Below, one piece after another: positions 10,412-21,405 of a stretch of 64,000 nt of DNA. Positions within the stretch are counted from its first letter, which is position 1. Each line of letters begins with the position of its first letter. The DNA comes from Diadema setosum (taxonomy: Eukaryota; Echinodermata; Echinoidea; Diadematoida; Diadematidae): positions 32,081,383-32,145,382 of the forward strand of contig CM067076.1 in the NCBI GenBank assembly GCA_033980235.1, written 5' to 3'. The position numbers and the translations under genes were made by a program. The notes beneath the pieces were generated by a model. That model was not told the DNA's origin and did no database searches. It saw nothing but the letters and a program-made list of their open reading frames with translations.

Positions 10412-13400
10412 CTGCTCCACGGAATCAAAGGTGGATGTTCTTATTACGATCACATTTGTATTTCATAACTGTTTAGACAAAGTTGTATGACAATGATAAC
10501 AACAATGATGCTGAGGTTTTTAAGTCACTAGAGGCAAATATTTTTCCAATTCCATTTTGTGCAAAAGAAAAATTTGTATGCATTAATCAGCTTACTACAC
10601 TGTCTTTGAGGGAGTTTTAAACCAGGGACGTGGACTCATTGCTTAGACGGAACGTAATGGAACATGCTCGTCTCCGGGAGAACGTGTTCACATTTAACCC
10701 ATTGCCATCTAGTATTACGTTTGTATTGCACAAGTACAATGTAAATGGTCATGGCTCTTTCTTCATTTTTGAATGTTTGACTAAGCTGGTTGTGTGTTGT
10801 TTGAATAGGCGCTAAACCTGCTCAAAGTATCATGTTAGGCATTGTTTTCTTCTGCATCGCTTGCCTCGAATTTTTCTTGTCATTGTTCCAATGTTTTTTG
10901 TTTTTTTTTCCATTTCATCTCAAGGCAAGCGTATCTTATTCATTTCATTTGCCTCTTCCCTATTGTAAAGTCAAGAAGGCATAAGCAATGCCATTGATTT
11001 CCTCATCAGTACACGATGTACAAACTACCTTTCCAAATGTCACACCCTGCCATCAAATTTCCTCTGTACGCATTATTTCGAATTATTATGTCCAACAATC
11101 ACAACCCATAGAAAGACTGACTACTTGTATGCTTACATGTATATGCCCCCAAACAAAAACAAAAGCAAAAAAAACTTAGATACAGTAAACAAGATCGCAA
11201 CGTTGTTGGAAAAATATGCTGAAAAATGTCTTTCCGAAGTGTTAGGGTACATGATAGCTTTGTCAGGCTAACAGCGAAAATCATCTATTCTTTTTTTTTT
11301 TTTTTCATCCTTAATGCAAACTGGCGCATTAAGGGCAGATTACATGAGGAAAAAATAACACATATATTTTTATTCTTTTCGCAAATCTACTCAAAATTCA
11401 TCGAGAACATAATTTATTGATTTTAAGGCAAGTTCCAAACTTAGGACATCTTCTCCATCTAGTGAATCCGTTTGATGAAGATAACAAGCAAAACGCAATA
11501 ATTAAAGTGCCTTTGAAGGCACGTGGTCGTTGGAGTAATATTGAGGTAGAGGAAACATCATGGTTACCTTCTTTTCGACAAAGTCCAAGAGTTCCGTGAT
11601 ATAGTCGTAGCTCTTTTTGAAGCCGATGAGTTTGTAGATTCCGCGAGTCCAACGCTTGGGATCCTTTGTCAGTGGGATGACCTCCCAACTCACCACGGCC
11701 TTCTGCCAGAACCACGGGGGAAATCGCTGCTGAAAGTCGAGCATATCGTTAGCCTGACGAGAGAGGAGGGCAGTATACATGAATAAAAGTGGTTATGGAG
11801 GATTGTAACCACGCACATCGCACATCAGTAACATCAGTACAACGTACACGATTTCCCCGGCTGTTAACTGAGGATAGACAGTAATGATTGGTACTGCTTG
11901 CAGTGATATTACTATCAGTGTTGGAGCTCCGTTTAAATTAGTGCAGTTTGGGAGATAATACCAGCACCAGCGACAGCACAACCACCATTTTCACTTGAAA
12001 TCACCGAATGTGATTAAGGTGAAACTACCAAAGCTACTTGCAGTAGTTTGTAATGACGATAATTTGACCCCCTTAAAAAAGAGGCAGAAAATAAAAAAAG
12101 ATTATCATTTGATTTTCATACGGTTTCAAGACAGCAGGCTATGACATTTGTGTCACCGATTCTATGAATTTTGCTTTGAGAATCACACTATTATCAGATT
12201 GCAATGAATTATAATGAATTGCAGATAATCCGGAGTATTTTTAATGATTTAAAATGATTTTACGTTTTGTCGTTTTTCCAATTTGTTTTCCTGGCCATCA
12301 GTAAAAATGCGAAGGTGGAGCACTATGCATTAGCAAGAAACGTCCGTGTCTGCAAAAGATATAATTCTTATAGGGGAAGTGCCAAAGTAGCTTTCAGGAC
12401 CATATAAGGTGGTTTATCAAATAATGGGAATATTAAATCGTAAAATTTTTTCACAAAGAAATTTCATTCACGCAAACATTCAGGTACAAAATGCTATTCT
12501 AGAATTTTGTTTGTTTCATTTCCACTGCTCTGATACAATAGATGGATAGCCCATATTCAGCTGGATTAGCTGGTCTTCTATGGGGTCCAGTTGGAAGTAA
12601 GGCGGGACAACTTTACCGGGTAGAACACCCTGCTCTGTGCGATGAATGAATGAAGGCGGGATCGTTTACGTGCATGAATTGTAATTCCTGGCACACACGG
12701 GAGCTCCATTTTATGTCTTATACGAAGGACAGAGTGCTTTCCCTCTTACTAGACGGCAGTGGCGTAACTACGAGGGGGGTGGCACGGGGGTACCCCCCCC
12801 CCCCAATCCGCTGGTAAAAAAAAAAACAAAAAAAAAAAAAAACTAACAAACTTACCCAAATACTAATTCAAGGATTAGTAAACTGCTTTTGAAATCAACA
12901 TGAAAGGGTGATCAAGAAATAAGATATTTTTCTAAGATTTCTTTTAACCATAATTAAAGCGTTGTATAGTGTGAGATATTGTTCAAAAAGCCCGGAGCCG
13001 ACAAAAGATTGTGATTCAGCCTGACTCCTGGTTGGCGTTCTGAATATAAGCTGGATTTGCGCAGTGTACTCAGAAAATCCGAACGGCAAAAAGAGTACTG
13101 TTGCGCAATGTGATGTATAGAATGTACACCTTTGTACCTTACGCTTCGTTATATCAAAGCTAGGTCATTGATTTTGCAGTGTTGCTTTACATACTAGTTT
13201 ATATTAAAATGCCTTGCATTGCTAACAATAAGACTTGATCTGGTCTATTTCCTAATTTCTATGCATATAAAACACACACAAAAAACACAAACAATAGAGG
13301 GGATGCTCTAAAGTGCAGATTTTGGACATCCTTCCCCAGTTTGGTCACTTCGATGCCCCCTCGCTGGTCATACCTCCCCCAATCATGAACATAAACCGAC

Positions 13401-15626
13401 ACCCTTGACTGCCAGTGGCGGACAAAAGGGTGGGGGGCAGCACCGGGCGCCCCGCCCCCCCCCCCCTCCCTTATTTTCTAACGCGAAAAAATATAGCTAC
13501 TAACAGCAGTTTTTGCACTGTAAAATGTCAAAATTTTCAAGCTCGCTCGCTCGCATTTAATCGGTATGCCATTCTCCCGATGTTGCTACCAGTAATTGCC
13601 AGCAGTTGCGCCCGGTGGGCCCCTTCCTTCATTTCCAAAGCGACAAAATATAGCTACAAACGGCAGTTTTTGGACTGTAAAATGTCAAAATTTTCAAGCT
13701 CGCTCGCTTTGCCCGCTCGCATTTAATCGTTATGCCATTCTCCATTATGTTGCTTCCAGTAATTGCCAGCAGTTGCGCACGTTGCGCCCCCTTTCATTTC
13801 CAAAGCGACAAAATATAGCTACAAACGGCAGTTTTTGGACTGTAAAATGTCAAAATTTTCAAGCTCGCTCGCCTCGCTCGCTCGCATTCAATCGTTAGTT
13901 TATATACCATTCTCCTCATGATGCTGCCAGTAATTCCCAGCAGTTGCGCCCGGTGCGCCCTCCCCCCTTTAATGTCAAAAGCGAAAAGATATAGCTACAA
14001 ACGGTAGTTTGGGGACTGTAAAATGTCAAAAATTTCAAGCTTCGCTCGCTCGCTCGCATTTAATCGTTATGCCAATCTCCTAATGTTGCTGCCAGTAATT
14101 GCCAGCAGTTGCGCCCATTGCGGCCCCATTAATTTCCAAAGAGACAAGATATAGCTACAAACGGCAGTTTTTAGACTGTAAAATGTAAAAATTTTCAAGC
14201 TCGCTCGCTTCGCTCGCTCGCGTTTAATCGTTATGCCATTCTCCTGATGTTGCTGCCGGTAATTGCCAGCAGTTGCGCCCGGTGCGCCCCCCCCCCTCCA
14301 ACTTAATTTCCAAAGCGAAAAAATATAGCTACAAACGCCCTCAAAATTACTTTTCCATGAGGTGCCCCCCCCCCCCCCCCTCCAATGTCTTCAGTGGCGT
14401 ACCGTGGGGTCAGGGCAGGGGGGGGGGGCACCTCGTCGAAAAGTAATTTTTAGGTTGTGTATGCTTGTGCGCGTGTGCGTGTGTACATGTGTGTACGTGT
14501 GTGTGTGTGTGTTTGCGTGCGTGTGTGCGTGCGCTGTCAGTCTGCAAACTTAAATGCGAGCGAGCTAAGCGAGCGAGTTCGAAAATTTTGACACTTTACA
14601 GTCCCCAAACTGCCGTTTGTAGCTATATTTTTTCGTTTTGGAAATAAAGGGGGGGGGGGGCGCACCGGGCGCAACTGCTGGCAATTACTGGCAGCAACAT
14701 CAGGAGAATGGCATAACGATTAAATGCGAGCGAGCGAAGCGAGCGAGCTTGAAAATTTTGACACTTTACAATCCAAGAACGACCGTTTGTAGCTATTTTT
14801 TCGCTTTGGAAATTAAGGGGGGCGCACCGGGCGCAACTGCTGGCAAATACTGGCAGCAACATCAGGAGAAAGGCATAACGATTAAATGCGAGCGAGCGAG
14901 CTTGAAAAATTTTAGCATTTTACAGTCCCCAAACTACCGTTTGTAGCTATATTTTTTCGCTTTGAAAATAAAGGGGAGGGGGGCGCACCGGGCGCAACTG
15001 CTGGCAGTTACTGGCAGCAACATAAGGAGAATGGCATAACGATTAAATGCGAGCGAGCTTGAAAATTTTGACATTTTACAGTCACGAAACTGCCGTTTGT
15101 AGTCATATTTTTTCGCTTTGGAAATAAAGGGGGGCACCGGGCGCAACTGCTGGCAATTACTGGCGGCAACATCAGGAGAATGGCAAAACGATTAAATGCG
15201 AGCGAGCGAAGCGAGAGAGCTTGAAATTTTGACATTTTGACAGTCCCCAAACTACCGTTTGTAACAATATTTTTTTCCTTAGGCAATTTAAGGGGGAGGC
15301 GCCCGGGCACAACTGCTGGTAATTACTGGTAGTAACATCAGGAGAATGGCATAACGATTAAATGCGAGCGAGCGGAGCGAGCGAGCTTGAAATTTTTGAA
15401 ATTTTACAGTCCAAAAACTGCCATTTGTAGCTATATTATTTCGCTTTGGAAATTAAGGGGGGGGGGGGTGTGCCCGGTGCGCCCCCGATCCGCCACTGGT
15501 AGTCAAGGGTGTCGGTTTATTTTCATGATTGGGGGAGGTATGACCAGCGAGGGTGCGTCAAAGTGACCAAGCGGGAGAAGGATGTCCAAAATCTGCACTT
15601 TAGAGCATCCCCTAATTGTTTGTGTT

Positions 15627-15666
<40 letters not shown>

Positions 15667-18600
15667 ATATACATGGAAAAGTTAAGACATAGCCCAGGTC
15701 GAGTCTTATTATTAGCAATGCAAGACATTCTAATATAGACTAGTATGTACAAAGCAACACTGCAAACTTAATGATCTAGCTTTGATATAACGAAGCGTAA
15801 GGTACAAAGGTGTATACATTCTAAATCACATTGCGCCACATTGCAGCGACTCTTTTTGCCGTTCGGATGTTCTGAGTACACTGCGCACATCCTGCTTATA
15901 TTCAGAATACCAACCAGGAATCACGCTGAATCACATTCCTTTGTCGGCTCCAGGCTTTTGGAAAACAATGTTTCACACTATATTCCTCTTTAATTATAGC
16001 TAAAAGAAATTTTAGAAAAATATCTTATTTCTTGATCACCCTTTCATGTCGATTTCAAAAGCGGTTTACTCTCCCTTGAATTACCATTTCGGTCATTTTT
16101 TTTCTTTTTTTTCTTTTTTTTTAACCAGCGGATTGGGGGGGGGGGGCACGTGCCCCCCCCCCCCCATGCCCCCCCCCCCATGCCCCCCCCCCCCCCCCAT
16201 AGTTACGCCACTGAATGTCTTGACCCACGGTACGCCACTGCTAGACGGGACGGTATGATTACTCGTAGTATTGCTCATTAGTACCCGGGAATCGAACCGG
16301 GGTCCTTATAGGATCGCGACGAAGGTCTACGCGCTACCGATTGAGCAAATTAGCCGCCCTGAAGAACGGCAAGCCGTTTTCCTGTATTCGCTAAGTGCTG
16401 GGCTAGCACTGAAGTTACATTGCATGTAATGACATCGCGACCTTCAGCTGGCTCACGGGTACTACTGATATCTTATGGCAAACTGACAAGACCTCAATGG
16501 GTAGGATATATTATAAGTAGACAACCAAATTGGTAAAAGTATGAACTGATAAGGCAGAGATTCTACAGTGATCATACCTTCAGAATGCACCTGTACGTCT
16601 CGGCTTTTGTCTGGATTTCTCCTACATCACCAACAGCCAGACCGGTCTACAAGTACATCATTAGTACAAGAATAGAGAAAGAGAGAGAAAGGGGGTGGGG
16701 GGTGGGAGAAGAAACCGAAAATTCACCGATTAATGTAATATAATCAACATATACATATATATATATATATAATAAATATATGTATATATATATACATATA
16801 TAACTTTTTTTTAGAAAGAAATTTCATTTGGAAAAAAATGCATGTAGAGGTTATTCTGTATGATACAAAATATCTAATGCAAATGAAGGCGACTTACAAC
16901 ACTAAAATCAGTCTATTCGATTGCAGGTGATATAGAGTACTAGTATAAGAAATTCAGATTTTGCTGACATCCTGTATTCATCTAACCTTTTTAGCTTGCT
17001 TTCATAATTTACAAGTTTAGTTTCATTTAATGAATACTTTTTTTTGGAGGGGAATGGGTTTTAAAATAATGAAATATTTTGCATACCGAAATGAAATGTT
17101 TTCTGCAGAAATAAATGCAAATATGTAACCTAATATATGAGTGAAAAACTGTGTAAACACAAAGTAGACGAAGAACCAATTCAAATCGTCAAGGATATTG
17201 AATAAGTTGATCACTATCGGGTTATCACGTTCATGACTGGGGGAAAATTATATGTTTGATGTAAGTTTATTTTGTTCTTCAGTGGTCGCTATACAGGGTG
17301 ACCCAGATGCCTTTGAAATAACCTTGCTATTTTCCAGCTAAATTTATTATCTCAATGAGCCCAAGAGGTCGTCTCATTCACAATGGTGACGGACAATAGG
17401 CGTTTTCACATCAGCCCGTGTGGAGCCGGGAAATGTGCAAACGCCGGGAAATGTGCAAACGCCGGGAATTGTGCAAACGTCTCGCCGGGAAATGTGCAAA
17501 CGCCGGAAAATGTGCAAACGTCTTGCCAGGAAATGTGCAAACGCCGGAAAATGTGCAAACGTCTCGCCGAGAAATGTGCAAATTTCATCAACGGGAAATG
17601 TGCAAACATGACGCCGGGAAATGTGCAAAAGTTCAATTTTGCCGGGAAATGTGCAAAACGTCGCCGGGAAATGTGCAAATCATTTACTTTAGCGATATTG
17701 TGTATAAAGATAGTAGATAAACTCCATATCAAAGGTGCCCATGAACTTCCACCATTTAGATTTTCTTAATGAAATCCTTCACAGATTTTCAACAAAATTG
17801 GCAGGTAGCACGATTATGGCAATGGGATCTCAATTTGTTTATATACATTGTAGTAGCCACCCCCACTCCCCGAAAAAGGGGAGGGGGCTCAATTAAGTCC
17901 CAATTCGTCTTGTATTATATAACCAAATAAGAATGAGCTAGGCTGGTTCTTTAACCCAAAAGGGGCCGGGCTTGTTTTTGGCTATGCTCAGACCGGGGGG
18001 GGGGGGGGTGGGGGGGGGGGGGGGATGGATTCCGCCGCCCCCCCCCCCCCCTCGAGATCTCGGCCATTGGTGGTGCGGTTGCGATGAAATTTCGCATGCG
18101 TGAGACTCACGTCATAATCTACAAGATTGTGTCATAAGATTTTGTGAAACAATCAATTTCTAATTTTAATTAATTAATTATGCAAATTAAGCTCAAGATG
18201 ATATTTTAGCCTAATTAAAAGCATTGAGAGTCTAATTTTTGATCTGTAAATCTCTTTTTGCATATTCAACAATTGTACATCACAAAAACTTCCAAAACTC
18301 ATTTCAATTCTTATGTATTTTCATTGTTTTCAGAATTTCTTATGTATTACTTTGTTTTTAAACTTTTGGTTTTTTTTTCTTTGTTTTTTCATTGGAAATT
18401 GTCACTGACCACTCTTCTACCATAATTAGCACAAAATTAATAAATGAAAGTGATTAATTGTAAAAATAATCAGGTTTTTATGACTTTCATGACAGAACAT
18501 TGTTTTCCATAGGAAATGTACACAAAATCACAAAATTGTGCCCATTTTGGGGCGACATTCCGTTACAAAAATGGGCGTGGCTTCGCAAAAGTATGCGCGG

Positions 18601-21368
18601 ACGTTGCAAATTTGGTCTCAAAAGTTGCGCGAGACTTGACTGAAGAAAGTCAAGAAGCCTCGCGACGAGACCTTCTCGCCTTACAGATTTAAAGCGCGAA
18701 ACGTCGAGGGGGGGGGGGCGGATTCCGCCCACCCCCCCCCCCCCGGCCCTTTTAGGGTTAAAGATATTGATGACAGGAGTTCACGTTTAATGGCAGATCC
18801 AGGGATGCAGGGCACGGGGCCATAAGTGGGGAGGAGTCTTCAAATTGAAGCCTCAGAGTCCCTAAACTAGTGCTATGGAGATATTGATGACTGAAATTGC
18901 ATGTTTGATTATGACGGATCCAGGGGTGTCCGGATCGCGGGGGAGGGGGTGAGGGGAGGAGAGGGATTTTCTACATTGTCAGTATCTTCTTGAAAAGTCT
19001 AGGACAGATTTTCACGAAACTTGCCAGATAGCCTCATTACGGTGATATGATCTTTATGAATTGAAATAAGCCCCCAATCCTCCCCCCCCCCCCCCGGCCC
19101 GGCCGAAAAAAAAAAAAGGGGGGGGGGGGGGGGGAGTTGAAACCTCAGAGTCCCTAAACTCTGGATTTTTAAAAATCTTTTTCTGTCGAACAAAAAAAAA
19201 AAAAAAAATAGAGCTAAGTTAGTGCCTTGTATGACTGAAATTTCATGTTTAATTATGGCGGATCCAGGGGTGCCCTGATTGGGAGTGGGGGGGGGGGGTG
19301 AGGGGAGAGTGATGGAGAGGAGGGAGACTTTCCACATTTACTGCATCTTCTTGATAAATCCCAAGACGGATTTTCACCAAACTTGGCAGATACAATCTTT
19401 ACGGTGATATGGTCTTATATGGTAAAATGAGCTCCACCCCCTCCCACCGCCAAGGGGGGGGGGGGGGGGGGGAGGAGGAGTTGAAGTTTTAGGTCCCTAA
19501 ACTCTGAAATCTGTAATCTTCTTCTGTTGAAGCGAAGAATATGGAACTACGTTATATGAAGACACTACAGTTACTAAAATTTCAGGTTTGATAATGACGG
19601 GTCCAGGAGTGCGCTGATAAGGGGTGTGAGGGGGATTTTCCACATTTTCTGCATAGTCTTGTGAAATATGTGACGGATTTTTACCAAACTTGGCAGATAG
19701 TATATTTATGGTGATTCGATCTTAATTTTTTAAATTGAATCCCCCTCCCCCCCCCCCCCCCCCCCCGCCGACGAGGAGGGGGGGGCGTTGAACCCTCAGA
19801 GTCCCTATTCTCTTGATTTTTTTTTTTTTTTTACTTCTGTCGAACCGAAAAAGTTAGTGTTGTAAAGACATTAATGACCGAAGTCTCATGTTTGATTATG
19901 GCGGGTCTAGGCGTGCTCTGATCGGGGGTAGGTGAGGGTGAGGGTGAGGGGGTGCTGTTCGTTATTCCGAAGGTTCACTGTTCCGAAGGTACGTTATTCC
20001 AAAGGGTCGTTAATCCGAAATACGCAAAGTCCCTATACCTAGAGGTTCGTTAATCCGAAATGAAAAAGGGTTCGTTAATCCGAAACTTTGTGGCGTTATT
20101 CCGAAGGTTCGTTAATCCGAAGACTGGTTAATCCGTAAATGAAATTCGGAACAATGAACCTTCAGAATAACGAATCTTAGGAATAAAGAGCCTTCGGAAT
20201 AAGGAACCTTCGGAATAACGAGCTGTAACCAGGGGGAGGAGGGGGATTTTCAAAATTTTCTACATCTTCTTGAAAAATCTATGACGAATTTCACCAAACT
20301 TGACCATGTACAGCATCTTTATGGTGAGAGTACTGTAAATACAGTTAATGCATGATGTAGGCTCAAGTTTACAATGACAGATGAAGGGATGCCCAAAAAG
20401 GTGAGTGGGTAGGAAGGAGGCTTTATTTTCACATTTTTTGTATTTTTCCTGAAAAGACAAGACGCATCCCTCGGATAATAAAATTATATATCAGCTTAAA
20501 AAAAAAAAAGCTTCTATACAAAAATGATGGAGCTAATAGAGTGCTGGTGCCTGTTATGGTAAGTTAATTCATGAATATTTTAATGTTAAGTGCAGCGGAG
20601 GCGGATTTGTCACATATTCAGCTTCTTCTTGAAACCCTTATATAATAGATATTTGCCAAGCTTGAAACGTAGCGTAGCGTATTTATCTGGTGATATGACT
20701 TCAATTTGTCTAAATGAGCACTGCCCCAACCCATAAAGTGGGAGGAGATGGAGCCTCCCCCCCCCTTCCAGTCCTCATCTCCGCCCCTTGAACTTGAAAG
20801 GGACCAACACGAGGGGGTGGGGCGTTCGGATGGAATTCAGAATTTTATTGAAAACCCTATACATATGAAAAAAAAAAAACGGAATACATACTTTTTAAAG
20901 AAATTTTATATATAACCAAGAGAAATAGAACACAATCTTATCACATTTTTAGAAGGCAGATCTATACTTTGATGAAATTTCACTTCTGCTTACTAAATGA
21001 CATGGGGGCTACCCTGGTCTTATCCCTAGCTTTGGGGAAGGGGAACAACTTGGACTTGTTGCAATGCCCTTCGAACAAAGTGGGGTTCTATTACCCTAGA
21101 GATGCTACATCCCACGTTTGGTGGAAATCCGTCAAAAATTTCTCAAGAGGATGCAGAATATGTGAAAATCCCCCTCCTCCCCCTCAACCCCCCCCCCCCC
21201 CGATAAAGATACCCCTCGATCCGCCACAATCAAACGTAAAATACAATTCCAGCCATTAATGTCTTCATAGCACTAACTAAGCTCTCTTTTCCGGTTTGAC
21301 AGAAGAAGATAAAAAATGAGTTTAGGGACGCCGAGGCTTCAAACCCCCCCCCCCCCCCTTAAGTAGTG

Positions 21369-21405
<37 letters not shown>

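Larger units (their letters stand above)
12757..16240. mobile_element. 3.5-kb foldback element with 8-bp target duplication (hAT-like)
   Basis: Starts CAGTGGCGTAACTACG, ends with the inverse TACGCCACTG. CTAGACGG occurs directly before (12749-12756) and directly after (16241-16248). Long arms about 12757-13430 and 15490-16240 match in inverse, for example GGGTGATCAAGAAATAAGAT and GGTACAAAGGTGTA blocks. Two inverted tandem arrays lie between. An 8-bp duplication with CAGTG ends points to hAT-type mobilisation. No transposase, so non-autonomous. The centre near 14394 carries another CAGTGGCGTACCGTGG, suggesting nesting. Confidence 0.8.
12545..16356 (-). mobile_element. tRNA-derived SINE split by a foldback insertion
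   Basis: On the minus strand the head at 16354-16281 has an A-box-like TTGCTCAATCGGTAGCG and a B box GGTTCGATTCC. The tRNA-unrelated body continues to 16249, is broken by the 3.5-kb insertion with its 8-bp duplication, and resumes at 12756-12545 (ending near GGGGTCCAGTTGGAAGTAAG). Acceptor and anticodon stems do not pair, so it is not a functional tRNA gene. SINE family not assigned. Confidence 0.6.
11754..16577 (-). other. TRPA 4.8-kb intron with SINE and foldback
   Basis: Apart from the SINE and its inserted element (12545-16356), unique AT-rich sequence. Confidence 0.6.

Noticed and set aside
13415..15310. Several 60-100-codon open frames sharing KYSYKRQFLDCKMSKFSSS-like text
   Set aside because: All are translations of the ~165-bp tandem units in different frames and strands.
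16281..16354. Functional tRNA gene on the minus strand
   Set aside because: A and B boxes are present but acceptor and anticodon stems do not pair; better read as a SINE head.
17431..17690. CRISPR-like array of regularly spaced 16-base repeats (also 23967-24197)
   Set aside because: Eukaryotic intron; the linkers are short and reused, not unique spacers, and the array is mirrored in the other foldback arm.
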